64,000 bases of DNA from Sanguinoderma infundibulare (GCA_032821775.1 JAVLRN010000001.1:3286001-3350000); one strand, 5' to 3'. Counted from the first letter of the stretch, positions 34,761 through 47,305 are shown. The notes: a model not told the origin generated them from the sequence alone. Program-made: numbers and translations.

Positions 34761-36741
34761 ATGATCACCCGGGAACAGATCTGGAGGGCGTTCCAGACAG
34801 TAGCCGTCCCGGTCCTGCTTGGGCTGATCGTTCGTCAGATCTGGCCGGCTGGCCAACCAGAGGAAACGCCCAAATCCCTCTACCTTCCCCTCCTCGCCGA
34901 CATCGACTTCGTGCCCAGAAAGCTCCCAACGACCTACCGCAACGACATCTCCGACTTCGACGGATATGAACGTGTCTCAGTGCTCCCGCAAATCGCCTCC
35001 GCCGGCAGTCCTAGCGTTACCGCCGTTATCCTTAACTGGTCTCGTTTCCCAAACGTTATGCTTATCGCATCCCTCTTGTGCGGGCCGTGGCTCGAAGGGA
35101 CGGTCTCCGAGGTGCTCATCTGGAACAATAGTCCGAGACCCATCATGTACGAAGTGTGCATATCATTCTTATTCCTTCCATTAGTCTGTCTTGTCTTACT
35201 GGACGCTGTTGCAGGACATGAAGAACACGGGATGCCGCAAATCCAAGTTGCGAATACACAATGCGCCGGCAAACCTACTCTTCCAAGCGCGTTTTATGGC
35301 CTGCGCTCAGGCCAACACTCGTTACTGCTTCATTCAAGTGAGTACGCGCCCGGATGATCCTAGCGTTCCTCCACCGTTTCGGCGCCTGACCATCTCCTCA
35401 CAACGCAGGACGACGACTACCTCATACGCCCAGAGATCATTCAATCTCTGCGGGCGCGTATGGACGAACCCGATGCTTCTCGGGCGATACATCTCTTGCC
35501 GCCCCACGAACATCTCTCAACAACACTGCGAGAAACACATGTTCCAAGATCCGACAACCCACAAGTCGCCGACATCCACGCATCTTTCGCGTGGTTGGGG
35601 TATGGTACGATGCTGCGTCGGTCCGAGGCCCAAGCCTTCCTGAAGCTCATGCGGTACCTGAATGCGCCACCTGACGACATGAAGATGGCCGACAACTTCT
35701 TCACGATCCTGAGCAACAGCCTTCCCGAAGTCTGGTTCGACCAGGGTTTCGAGCTGGGTGGGGGCCAGCCCTTCACCGTGGGATCCGAAGGCGATGAACG
35801 CAACAAGGAATACATCGTTGGTGCCAATCCCATCTTCCTACTTGCACGCCATTGAAGCTCATTTATCTCCCTTCAGCTCAGGGCAACGCGCTACCTGGAG
35901 CAGCTAGCGCGCTGCGGACGTGCGCCTTGCGGTGCATCCGACAGCGATGGTCAGCAAGCTCGCCCCAAATTGCCTTACGTCACACTCGACAGATCGCATC
36001 GAGAGAGGCCCTGGATCCGCACGGTATGCCGTGTGGCTCCCTGCGTCCTCGAGACCAACATCCGCACACTTCCGGATGGCGTCTCTCACACGGCCACAAA
36101 CGTTTCGGAGATGCTCTCTTTGGAGATCAAGAATGCCCAAATCCTCGGTGATGGTGGGAAACAGAACTATTTGGAGCACGCTCCGTCCAATGCCGTGGAC
36201 GCGAAGACCAGCACCATCTTCCGGAGCCTGACTGGTGCGCCGACTTGTCCGCCGCGTGTTGTTTTGGTTGTGTCAATCAGTCGCCTAATCGCCTTTGATA
36301 GCGGCGAAGAAAGGGGACAAGATTACCCTGGACATTCTTGCCAACATCAGCGAAGCACGAAGGTGGACCTCAGTTGAGCTCGTGTTGCTGGTTGATTCCG
36401 GTACGGAGACGATTTTGAATTCGAGCTTGTTCGGATGGTCGTCCGACGACGTTACTTGGGTGAGTGCTGCCGTAAATTCATCCGTTTCCGCAATCCGATG
36501 ACGATGCTGACCGATACCTGTGCCACAGAAAGTGACTCCTCACCGACCCACCTGTCATGATACTACGCATGAAGCCACCGTTGATGGTGTACAGTTGTCG
36601 TTGCGGGAATGCAGCGTGCAACTGCCTCTTGGATCTGGTCCGCTTCATGACAGAGCAACCGGGAGACATTTTGGGGTGTGGCTTAAGGAAGATAGCCCGG
36701 AGCGATGGGTGGTTTCTGAAGTCTGGCTTCGGGGGTTCTAG
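34761..36741 (+). CDS. Putative type II membrane glycosyltransferase (GT-A, DxD motif) with discoidin-like C-terminal domain
   Basis: The first ATG in the frame is at 34761. The N-terminus has one hydrophobic segment (TVAVPVLLGLIVRQIW, residues 11-26), so a Golgi-type single-pass anchor is likely. Spliced exons then read SVTAVILNWSRFPN and EVLIWNNSP, followed by RYCFIQDDDYLIRPE; the DDD triad resembles the metal-binding DxD motif of GT-A enzymes, and the order of blocks recalls exostosin-type family GT64. A region with LGYGTMLRRSEAQAFL and MADNFFTILSN fits the acceptor-side half of such a domain. After about 35860 the sequence changes: SNAVDAKTSTIFRSLT, KKGDKITLDIL and SSLFGWSSDDVTW look like a discoidin (F5/8 type C)-like beta domain. 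Introns lie near 35152-35215, 35338-35409, 35811-35878 and two more. Family assignment rests on motif resemblance only. Confidence 0.72.
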
Positions 36742-37110
36742 ATTGGCAGTACATAGAATTGATCCTGCGATAGGACCTACGTGGTCCAGCTGGCTCGTGT
36801 TTGAGATTGTGCGATACCGATATGAAATATTGCCCACGACTGGGATGCATGTTCTACCTCATTGCGTCGACTAGCCAGTAGCAATCGTCATGAACATCGA
36901 CAAACACGGCAAGGACGGTTTGTGAATGCAGGGCAGGTGGCTCGTCTCCCAGGATAACCGCAGTCAACCGACTGGGACTCGATTTGGCGCGCAGACGGCG
37001 CACCGCAGCCACCGCACCAATCGAACTTGTCCTCAAACGCCGACGTCGCCAGCCTGTCCTACACATGAAATCCTGCACCGCTGCCCTCTGTCGCTCTCAC
37101 CGAGACCACT

Positions 37111-39619
37111 ATGTTCCGCCAACTCGGCGCCCACCGCCCTTCTGCGATACACGCAAGTCGTGCTCTGAGGACATACTCCGCGCTCAAGTACGCCGAGGAA
37201 ACGCCTAGGGGTGTTCAGCGTCGTGTCAAGGTGCGGCTCGGTCGCCCATCACTCCCTCCAACAATTCCCGGCTTCATGCTCAGCGCACCTTTTTCTATTC
37301 CATCAGGACAGAATCGCTTCCATCGAGGCTGAGCACGGGGTCTCGCCCTTCCTCGTCGACGCCTACAACCGGCAACACAACTATCTTCGCATCTCGCTCA
37401 CGGAGCGCTGTAATCTCCGATGTGCGTCTCTCTCCCCTCTTTGGAGCTCATTTTCCCCTTGCCGCCCGTACGTATTCGGTGCACCTCGGGCGGGTGCGAG
37501 CGAGAGATGTTCACAGCACTGTGCGCGCGTAGGTTTCTACTGTATGCCGAGCGAAGGCGTCGAGCTATCCCCGCCGGAGCACCTCCTCTCGGACGATGAA
37601 GTCATCCGGCTGGCCACATTATTCGTGAAGAGCGGTGTGACGAAAATACGTCTGACCGGCGGGGAGCCGACAGTGAGGAAGGGCATAATCGAGATAGTAG
37701 GTACGTAACCCTCGCCAATTGCGCGGACTTAGGTCTTGGCCTGCCGCCCTCGGAACATGCACGTACCGGAAGCATTTACATTGTCCCCCCGACCAGGTCG
37801 GCTGAACGAGCTGCGCAAACATGGGCTGCAGTCCATCGGAATGACCACGAATGGGATCGCATTGCACCGGAAATTGCCTGCTCTCGTCGAAAACGGGCTC
37901 ACGCACTTGAACATAAGGTTTGCGCAGCACCTATCGAACCCCCCATTTCCGTGATGATTAACATTGCCCCTCAGTCTGGACACACTTGACCCCTTCAAGT
38001 TTGAAATCATGACGCGCCGCATGGGTCACGATGCAGTACTGCGATCACTTCATGCAGGGTTGGCGACACCGGAGCTCCAGGAGGTGAAACTGAATGTCGT
38101 GGTCATTAAAGGCCTGAACGATCACGAGATCCTGGATTTCGTTGAGATGACCAAGGACAACAGGCTATCTGTCCGCTTTATCGAATTCATGCCCTTCGCT
38201 GGCGAGTCGTTTGATCACTCTATCTCGTTGTAACGTAAGTCTAATTGGCATTGCTGATAGGAAATAAATGGGACAAGGCCAAGATGGTCCCGTCGTCGGA
38301 GCTCTTGTCCCGCGTCCAAGCACGTTATCCCGCACTGCGCAAGGGATCCGATGAACTGAACGACACGGCGCGATCTTACATCATACCTGGCCACCGGGGA
38401 AGTTTTGGTTTCATCAGCAGCATGTCCGACCACTTCTGCGGTTCCTGTAATCGATTAAGACTAACCGCGGACGGCCAAATCAAGGCATGTTCCACCTGCT
38501 TTTATGAGTCTAGCATTTCCGCGGGCTTAACGCTGTTTCTGTCAGGTATGCCTCTTTGACGCTAAGGAGATTTCACTTCGCGACGAGATGCGTCGAGGCG
38601 AGGACGACGATGCGCTGCTCGCGACTATCGGAAGGGCGGTCTTGGGAAAGAAGGAGAAACATGCAGGCATGGAAGACATAGATGTCGTCACGAATAGACC
38701 AATGATCCTTATCGGCGGTTGAGTATTCTGTTCCCATCCTGTTCGTACGGGACTATCTTGATCCTGATTCCCTGCGCCCTGATTCTTCACCTGTAAAATA
38801 GGTCTGCATAGCCCCGTATTCACCCGGTCAACACAACGCTCACCGAGATCCCGATCGAACTATATCCTACCGGCGCACGACGCTCACCCCGTTGCAGTAC
38901 GGTGTTTCAGTACCACACCCACTGGTCACACTACCACCCAACCTGCACGCCTGACCCACGTTGATGACACAGGCCGCGCCTCGATGGTGGATGTATCGCC
39001 GAAGGAGCCTACCCGCCGGACTGCTACCGCCTCTGGCCGCATAATCATCTCGAAGGTGGCGTATGAGCTCATCACCAAGACATACGTCGAAGAAGACCGC
39101 GACGATCTCCACGACGACGCGGAGATGAAGGCTCGACGTAAAGCGAAAGAGAAGGCCCGGTCAAAGGGAGACGTGCTCACAGTCGCCCAGCTCGCAGCGA
39201 TCATGGGCTGCAAGCGCACAGCGGAACTCATTCCGCTCTGCCACCCTCTCGCCCTCTCGCATGTTGCCGTGACACTGCACCCAGAAGTTGCTGTCGACGC
39301 CCGCGCCCGCTCGCGGCCCGCTTCCGACGCGCCAACGGATGGACTCGATGGCTTCGCAAACGACACGAGGTCCGATATCGGGCTTGGGGAGTCGAGTCAG
39401 GGACGGACGTACAGCATCGCCTGTCGCGCAACGGTCTCCTGCGAGGGCAAGACCGGAGTGGAGATGGAGGCTTTGACTGCGGTATCAGTCGGGCTGCTGA
39501 CAGTGTGGGACATGCTCAAGGCCGTCGCCGGGAAGGAGATGGTCATCGGGGACATTTTCGTGGAGCGCAAAGCCGGAGGGAAGAGCGGGGACTTCGAGCG
39601 GTCGGTTTCGAAGCCGTAG
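37111..39619 (+). CDS. Molybdopterin precursor synthesis protein, MoaA-MoaC fusion (MOCS1/CnxABC-like)
   Basis: The protein makes cyclic pyranopterin monophosphate from GTP, the first step of molybdenum cofactor synthesis. The ATG at 37111 gives a basic, acid-poor leader ([20 protein letters not shown]) that fits mitochondrial import. The MoaA part has the radical-SAM cluster ERCNLRCFYCMP (formed across an intron), [11 protein letters not shown], the [11 protein letters not shown] block, and the second cluster [15 protein letters not shown] followed by VCLF. It ends in MILIGG. An intron (38718-38801) interrupts the final Gly codon; spliced, the frame runs without a stop into MoaC, whose blocks [20 protein letters not shown] and [18 protein letters not shown] are intact. 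The MoaC part ends at 39619. Molybdenum enzymes such as nitrate reductase depend on it. Confidence 0.95.
38718..38801 (+). promoter_or_regulatory. Candidate regulated intron deciding between free MoaA and the MoaA-MoaC fusion
   Basis: The donor GTTGAG lies inside the codon of the last Gly. If the intron is kept, the frame reads Ile-Leu-Ile-Gly-Gly and then TGA at 38720-38722, which gives a MoaA ending in the free double glycine that animal and plant MoaA-type proteins need. If it is removed (acceptor ending in AATAG at 38801), the frame continues through a linker into MoaC. Which form occurs, and when, is inferred and not shown by the sequence. Confidence 0.6.
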
Positions 39620-41761
39620 GTGGCTGAGAGGCTATGCATTGTGTCCTCCATACCTCGCGAATGGCAGTCTTCTCGACGTTCCGGCGGGTCGTGATCGGAC
39701 TTGTGGAGATGGCCGTTGGCCGGCGCTATTCACCTGTATGGGGTCAGGTACCCGTACCGGCTCCTCGACATGACAAGGTCAACAGGCATCAAGGGAAGCT
39801 CATCAGGCCTCAGGTCGAACACTTTACCACATTCATTGTGCATGGGAAACATATCTGGTATGTCGAACATGTGTTCTCATATGTCAACTTTTTGACATGC
39901 AGAACAGATAGATTGTCTTCGCTGCTTTGCGGTCACGTCATTGACTTGATTCGAGTGCTTTTCGGATTGGTGGTGGAGTGCCCAACCGGCCCTGCATTGT
40001 TCGGCTCCCGCATCGGGGACGTACGCTCTCACCGAGTCATTTCAAAGCAACGGACGCTGACGAAACCTTGCAGGAGTCGACTAACAATTTTTCCATAGCG
40101 TTATGTCTTGTGGCGGCATGTGCGTCGTCATGACATATGGTCATGAACTTATCGTCCGAGCTAGAAGCCACTGTCGGACCAAACCGCCGAGGGCAGCCAT
40201 CGTTCTCGTCTTGGTATTCCCTGCACCCTTCGCCCTGTAGTAATCCCGCAGCCAGCCCGAAGCCAGGCACCAAGCTCAAGGTTGGTGTGTTATTCCCGGA
40301 CATAAGCCAGGCTCGAAGCCCCATGAGGAAGATCCGTGTATGGATGGGATCAAAGAAGGTTTGCAGAGCGTCTGAAGACTCATCATGCGCCTTCTATCAC
40401 CTTCCCTATCATAGCCCAACGCACCCATCGTGGGGCAGCCGACGAGCATACTAGTACTAACGCGGGAAGGCTACCAGGCGAAGGACGGGCATACCCTGAA
40501 CTTCTTCAGCGAACACAAACAGCCGTGCGTATGACATCGGCATCCGCGGCTGCTGTCGGCTCGGTGGGGTGAGCATTGTACCTTCCCCTTGTGGTGACGG
40601 CATTTGGCTGGCGCATCTGCAGCCACAACGGTTTCCGAGCCTATCAAACAAATTGGTCCGTCGCTCCCCCCCGGGCCCCGTGTCCCTGGAAGGCAACCGA
40701 CGCCACCCGCAATTTAGACCGGAGAGGCACGCGGTCCGCGAATTTGAGCGGGCACCGCCCTTGCGGTTGGTGGCAGACGTGTGCAGTCCGGGGACTCTAA
40801 AGCTTCGTCGTTGATTCTGCAGCCGCGTGGAACGCACGCATCAAGCGTAGCAAATGCGTTCCGGGCGGTCCCACGGGCGATGCAAAGGCAGGCCGTCGAG
40901 GACCCTGTCGAGGCCGCTGTTTTCGGGCCCTTCTCCAGAGGGGGGGATTCGCCCCGGACGGCTTCGCAGCCTTCTCGACCCAAGCCCGATGGGACAAGGT
41001 GCGAGCGAAGGCATAGAAGCGCGTTTCAGCCCCCTTCGGTCGGCTTCGCGATTCTGTGCACGGTGACGCTTGTTTGTCAGTGCGCCTTGCACTGAGACCC
41101 TCGCTTGGGCTCGGTATGCCGATATCCCGTCTTGGGCCGTTAGCGTGTGTGTGCCCGTCGGCCCGCCTTACCTTCCCCGTGGCGTGCGTCCCCGGCTTTG
41201 GGCCTTCTCCGAGGAGGTGCTGCGCGGGACGGGGCCATCGAGTTTGTTGACCGTTTCGGGCCTCGTGTCTGCCAATGTCGTACGAAATGAGGTGCATCGC
41301 AGCTTCGTGGGAACTCCCGAATGGAAGCACCTGCCGTACGCGGTCAGGCACTCCCCAGGCACAGGACAGACGACGGACATGGGCCGGTCGCTCGATCGAG
41401 GACGACACCGTGCCGGCAGCGCATGCCCTTGCCGCCCTCGCAAGCGTCATCTCCGGACGCAAATGCCATCGTGGTCGTGAACGCCAAGGCGTCGAGGATC
41501 ATGGCTCGCGGAGATGTCGACATCTTATTATGGGAGTAGTAAAGCAAATAACACGGGAATGAGGCAATCCAACTACTGGACAAAACGTGTGGCGTAGTGA
41601 GGGATAAATAGTGTGAAATGACTAGAGCTACAAATGGAGTCCAGTAGAGTAAACACGGGCGGAGACGTTTGTGTGTTGAGAAATTAGCAAGTCATATGAG
41701 CAAGAGATTAGGCGAGCCATCGCTTAGTACAGATAGTCCAGAGCAGCCGCGGCGGGCGGAA
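39620..41761. other. Gene-poor interval with a GC-rich, stop-poor segment
   Basis: About 2.1 kb. The left part (39620-40600) looks like ordinary intergenic DNA. From about 40650 to 41500 the sequence is visibly richer in G and C and has long open frames on both strands, including one of 221 codons (40797-41462, minus) and one of 136 (41070-41480, plus). Their translations are Arg/Pro/Ser-rich with no recognisable motif and start at arbitrary points. A short stretch just before 41540 looks more protein-like but ends at once. I could not assign a gene or repeat. Confidence 0.4.
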
Positions 41762-42998
41762 TCACCAGTGTCCCCTGTCAGCGCCGACGAAGCCGAGCTC
41801 GAGGGAGTCCTCCACGACGTCAGGCTTGGGCTTCCCGCACAGGCCTGCGAAGCCAACGCGGTCGTAGACGCGCTGGGCGCTGTTCTCGTGGCCGACGTAA
41901 AGAACGACGGACTCCTTTCCGAAGTCGAAGAGCAGCCTAGATCGGCGCGTCTCGTCAGTTCCTCCGACTTCGCGCGTCAAGTTAAGGGGGGGGGGGAGGC
42001 AGGCGACTTACTGGGCGGTCACGTCGCGCACGAGGAACTCCGCGCACCCTCTCCGCCGCCACCTCGGGGTCGTGTACACCTTGGTGATCGCGGAGACGCG
42101 GTGACTGTTGCGCGTCACAGCGCAGAGTGTTGCGATATCGCCGTGGGCGTCGTAGACCCACACGAGCCCCTTCGAGATGAGCTCGCGGGCCTCGATCCGG
42201 GCGCGCTCGATGGAGAGGGGGAAGAAGATCTAAGGCATGATCAGGGGGAATGTCAGCGCACAACGCCCACGCGCTCCCGAACTGATTTGGGACACTGACG
42301 CTATCATCAGCGAACTCCTTGCAGAGCTGTGCGATCTGTTCCAAGTCCGCCATCTTGGCTTTTCGCAGCCGGTGGCCCTCGGGCAGCGCAGTATCTCCTT
42401 CCCGGAAGCTCTCCATGGTGCAGTACGACAACAAGGCGGCGTAGAACGGTTCTGGCTCGACGGCAAAGCCGGTCATGTCTGACCAAAGGCGGGAAAACGT
42501 CTTGACCAAGGACGTCATGCCGAAAACGGAGTAGATGCGTTCAGGGGGGACGCAGGCGTGGAGATGGTTGGCGACTTGTTGGATACGGGGAAGCAACCAG
42601 CTGGTCGACGAAGCGGATGCACGATGAGGCGTCCAAAGGAAGATCGGGTAGTCGCCCAAGGACCAGTTGACGCACGAAAGGACGAGATCGAGCGTTGGCA
42701 GGGAGGATTGGGAAGGAACGGTCCAGACAGTGAGCCAAAAGGCGTCTGTCGAGGGACGGGGGGTGAAACGATCGCGCTCCATGGAAGAGAAGAGAGCGTG
42801 GACGTCGTCATCGGACATGAACTCGTACCCGCTTAGCGCGGTCTCGGCACCGACACGCTTGAGCGCGTGGGCAAGGACGATGTTAGAAGACGCCTCATTA
42901 CGTCGAAGGGTAGGGTAGGTGAAGGAAAGGAAATCGTCTGCGCTATCGTGCTGCAAGACGAAGGATTGGCTCGAAGAGTGTGCGTGGAAGCCAGGCAT
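41762..42998 (-). CDS. GNAT family N-acetyltransferase
   Basis: The N-terminal exon (start 42998) has an opening like that of many fungal GNAT-like proteins, with a conserved TVWTVPSQSSLPTLDLVLS block and IYSVFGMTSLV. After an intron (about 42232-42301, GTCAGT...TTAG) the acetyltransferase core appears: GLVWVYDAHGDIATLCAVT, then ITKVYTTPRWRRRGCAEFLV, in which the Arg/Gly-rich loop matches the acetyl-CoA-binding motif A. A second intron (about 41938-42011) leads to LLFDFGKESVVLYVGHENSA and RVYDRVGFAG, the conserved motif B. Length is about 365 residues. Substrate unknown; no signal peptide. It stands alone between two gene-poor intervals. Confidence 0.88.
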
Positions 42999-44908
42999 GA
43001 TGGAGGGCTGGCTGCGGACGAATGAGCGAAGAGGAAGGAAGACGAGGAAGACGAGGTGGACCGACCTAAGGAGAAGAAGGAAGAAGTAGTAGGAAGGAGG
43101 ACCGGTAGAGCGGGGATCCGCTGTGACTTGGGTGAACCATCGGCGAGGTTGGGGGAGGCTTTATATGTTTGGACAGGAACAGCCATCCTGAGACCGATAG
43201 ACGACTGCAGGGTGGCAGAAGAGGTTAGAGGCCCGAGCGGAGGGGCGCCGAGGCGCCTCCGGATTGAGGAGACGGCCGTCGGTTGGTGTGACGACAAGTG
43301 TCGACATAGAGTATCGGACATGGGGGCGATCTCGCAGCCGGCTTTCTGACCTCCGGCGCGGGCAGGAATACGAGACGGCAGAGGGCGACTGAGTAAGCTC
43401 TACCACCGCTGCCTCCTCCGATGGGGGGTGAGACGCCAATAAATTTCTTAGCCGCGCGCCCGGCTTGAGCGCGAAGGGGACGGACGCCATCAGTTCGTCA
43501 TGGCTATCCGAGCAGGGATTCCGTTCGTCTTCGCGTGTCTTTGTTGATTTTTCAACGAGGCCGAGGAAGAAGGCGAAGGAATGTGTGCACTAGGCCACAT
43601 CCGGGTTCATGTGAGCCATCCGCCATGGGGCTGCTCAGTGCATCTGTCCGGCGTTGTGCGCGCAGGGGGCCGTGGGGATGGCGTGCACCGCTGGAAATGA
43701 AAGACGGAGTCTAAGCAAACGTCGTGTACGCAGCCGAGGGGCGGTGCGGGGGAGAAGAGGACGAGAAGGGTGGGAGGTAATATCGAGGCCATCGCAGCAG
43801 GTCGCAAGCTGGGCAGGGCGTCTCTGGAAGGCGGTACAGGATGGACCGCGTGGCAGCGGGCGAACAAGTTTGAACAGCTCCCTCATCTCCCTGACCGCCC
43901 TCGACTCCGATCCGTCCTGGCCATCGCCCCCCGTTGGCCGCATCGAGCACAAGAACATCTTCTGCCCGCTCCGGGCCCATGCCTCCGTTTCATATCGTCT
44001 TGCTCTACCGTTTCCCCGCTCCCAAGCCCGCCTCTGCCGGATGATGTCCGTACAATGCCACACCGACGCCACATAGGCTTCATGACGCCCGTGTCCCTGG
44101 TTCCCCATAAGTGCCACAACACGTTCGCTGGCCATCTCCGAACGACATCTCAATCATGTCAATCATTCCATCCCACCCGACATTGGTCCGCTCTCGTACT
44201 CGTCCTCGTCCCATCCGCCATCGTCCATTCCTTCGTTCAGCCAGCTGACTGCCAAACCCGGAGACGCGACTGCGACGGAATTAACGGCAGCTCGCCGTCG
44301 TGGTCGCCTTCGCTTCACAAAACCTTTTGTCCACAAGGTCTTCCTGAGAATGTGGCAATTGGGTACTAGTCGCCGCTGCACAACGGCATGTCTAGATGTA
44401 ATCCACGCCTCACGCTGTAAGCCACATACCATTGCGAGCCATATGTTTGTCAGGCCGTCACGTTCATCTCGGGGGCGTGGAAGCCATCTGAATGCTTTGG
44501 GCCCTGGCGGCGCAATAATCTATCGGCCCGCCGACGCTATATCTACGCTGAATTCGGAAGAGGGGCGGCACTGTCCTATGTTAAGGACCCCACGACCCTT
44601 GCGGCGTAAAGATGGCTGCGAGCAACTGGGACCAGAACAGCCAGCGCCCTCTCATGTCAGGATATAGCATAATGTCGACATGTCCCTTGTGCGCCTTCCG
44701 CGAAAATACCCCGTTTGGGCTCTACCGTGCCACGTTCCTGTTGGTCGGATGTGCGACAGCAGCGGAAAGCTCAACGAGTCCTGGAACTGTGCCAACTTCT
44801 CCCTTTTCGAGGCACGCTCCCGGCCTCTGCGAATGAGATGCATCGCAGATCCAATCGTTGATATTCCAGTCTTCCAAGCTACAACTCCTCGGCGCGACAT
44901 CCGCGTGT
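42999..44908. other. Gene-poor interval
   Basis: About 1.9 kb between the GNAT start and the amidase stop. Overlapping frames on both strands (for example 43635-44153 minus and 43770-44369 plus) look like chance frames. The left part should contain the GNAT promoter. No gene was supported. Confidence 0.45.
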
Positions 44909-47060
44909 TCATTCAGCCCCAACGCCAACCTTCTCTCCACAAACATCTACACCAGATCCCGTTCGCATGAACCCCTGGCCTAGACTCCCAACCCCCTCAT
45001 CGAGATCCGGTATCGCCTTCGCTATCCGTCGCTCTGCGAGATTGCCAAAGTCCTCGATGGCTTCTTCCACCCTCCGCAGCACGCCCAAGATGCGTTCCTC
45101 GTTCAGACGTCTCCCGACGAGCTGCAGCCCGACAGCGGCGTTTTCGTACCTCGTCGGCTCCCACTGAGCCCGAACGTATCGCTCGCGGTCGTTCCGCGGC
45201 TCGCCGATGTGGACTGCGCCCTTAGGCAAAACCAGTGGGCGATACCCTGCCGCGTGGAAACGCCCGGTGGGGAACACGGCGGCCGAGAAATCCATCAGGT
45301 TCCAGTAAGACGTGTACCCCCACCACCGCGTCGTGTCGTGCGGGGGTGCGAGCGTCGCCGCGACCGGGCAGAGGATGGCGTCGACATGGCGGCCCGTCGC
45401 CGTGCGGGATGTCGTGGCGTTCCAGTGCGCCGCGATCTTGGCCCGGAAGGCCTCGCGCGCGAGGTTGAGCTCGAATATCTCTGCGACCGAGAACGGCTTG
45501 CCCCCGTTCGGGATCTGGGACATGATCCATTGCGTCTGCGGCACTTGCGGTTCGCGTTCCATGACCTGCCGGTACTCCTCGCCGCCATCAAGAAAGTACA
45601 ACTTTGTCTATCGAATTAACGTTTATCACCACGTGCTGACAGATAGATCCGTGTTCGAGCGGAACTCACTAAGAGATCCCAGGCTTCTTGGTGCCCCACA
45701 GGGTCCCAAGTGATCACGTCATGGCCCGCCGCGACCAACGCGTCGCTCGTCCTCTTTAAGGCATCTAGAATGGGCGGGTGCGGAGTGACTACGCCATCAT
45801 CCCACAAGATCGCTATGGACAGTCTGGTGGGAATGCCTGCCCCGTCCACGATCTTCTGCCTCCACGGGATCTCGAGCAGCGGCGGTTCGACGAGCCAGGG
45901 TTCGTACTGCGACATCACCTTGCAGAACAGCGCGAGGTCGCGCGCGGACGTCGCAAGCGGACCGAGCGCACCGACGATCGCGTCCATACCGTCGTGAGAG
46001 CCCATTAAGCCTGCGTGGGGGATGCGGCCGACGGACCCCTTCAGGCCATACAGTCCCATGTAAGCCGAGGGGATGCGCTAGATTAACGTTGTTGGCTTGT
46101 CAGTCTTCCTTGATGCCTGCGGACGGAATGCCGTATGGTAATAGAATTAACACTCACGATCGAACCACCGATATCCGTCCCGACACCCAACGGGCTCCCA
46201 TGCATCGCAATCAGGGCACTCTCCCCACCGCTGCTGCCACCGGGAGTAAGCGCTGTTTGTGACAATGTCAGAGGGTGGTCACGAGGGCTCCATGGCGCAA
46301 GCGAAGAGCAAAGGGGCACTGACAGCGGTTGTACGGGTTGACGGTGCGGCCGTAGATGTTGTTATTCGTTTCAAGCGCCTGTGTGGATCAACCAGGACAT
46401 GATTAGCTGTGTATCGAACGCGGTCATCGACAGAGTGCCACTGACGAGCAACGTTTGCGGGTTGGCGGTCTTGGTGTGGATGACAGCCCCCGCCTGTCGC
46501 AGAACGTCGACTACGACTGCGTCGTGCTCGGCGACCGCACGCCCAGCCCAAGCGATGTAGCCAGAAGACGTGTCCTGGCCCTTTACCCGGATGTGGTCCT
46601 TGATCGATACCGGCACCCCATGGAGCGGACCAACGACCTGCCCGGTCTCCTCCAGATACCGATCCAGTTCCTCCGCCCTGGACAGGGCCTCGTCGAAGAG
46701 CACCTCCGTCAGGCAGTTGGTGAGATCCTGGGCGATGCTGGCAACGTGGCAGAAGGCTCGCAGCGTCTCGACCGCCGAGTATCGCCGGGTGCGCAGAGCC
46801 TCGGCGAGGGCGGTGGCGTCCAGATGGACAATCTCGAGTTCACGAGGAGAGAGGTGCGCTGTCGGGAGCTGTGAAACGTCGTGCTGCTCCGAGGGCACGG
46901 CGGATGCCAATCGCCATTCGGGCCGTCTCGCGAGGCGCGCTTCCCGTTCGGCCTTCTTCGCTTTTGATACCTGCTGCCACGGGACTGGGGGTGGACGCTT
47001 GCGGGGACCGTTGGGTGCGTCGCCAGGCATGATGGTGAAGAAGTCGCTGTCCGGGGGCAT
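44909..47060 (-). CDS. Amidase signature family enzyme
   Basis: The enzyme should hydrolyse an amide or related bond with a Ser-cisSer-Lys triad. The start ATG is at 47060. The catalytic Lys lies in VGPLHGVPVSIKDHIRVKG (about 46590). Short exons then give ALETNNNIYGRTVNPYN and ALTPGGSSGGESALIAMHG, carrying the cis-Ser, followed by PLGVGTDIGGSI with the nucleophilic Ser. The downstream blocks GLYGLKGSVGRIPHAG and GPLATSARDLALFCKVM are typical of fungal acetamidase-like members. The C-terminal part (45601-44909) includes PVAATLAPPHDTTRWWGY and YENAAVGLQLVGRRLNEE, matching the family end. Introns fall near 46380-46450, 46250-46310, 46083-46155 and about 45600-45670. Length is about 600 residues with no signal peptide. 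The substrate is unknown. Confidence 0.93.
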
Positions 47061-47293
47061 TATGGCGTTCGGTCGATCTATAGGAGGTTATCCAGGATTA
47101 AGTAGGAGACTCGACGGGCTTGGAATCCGGACAGTCGACTTCCATAATACTCGTCTGATTTCATCTCTCGCGACTTGCCCATCGGGAAACGGGCGAATCT
47201 CATAATGAGCGCTTTGACCGTGGGCCTGCCCATCAGCTGCTCCAGGACGGCATGACCCTGGAGGCCACCGACGCCGGAGAATGACGGCTGTAG

Positions 47294-47305
47294 GATATAT
47301 ATACC
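47294..47305 (-). promoter_or_regulatory. TATA box of the amidase gene
   Basis: On the minus strand the sequence reads GGTATATATATC about 235 bases upstream of the amidase ATG at 47060. A leader of roughly 200 bases would follow. Confidence 0.5.

Noticed and set aside
43635..44369. Overlapping frames of 170-200 codons on both strands
   Set aside because: They mirror each other, have biased composition and show no protein motif.
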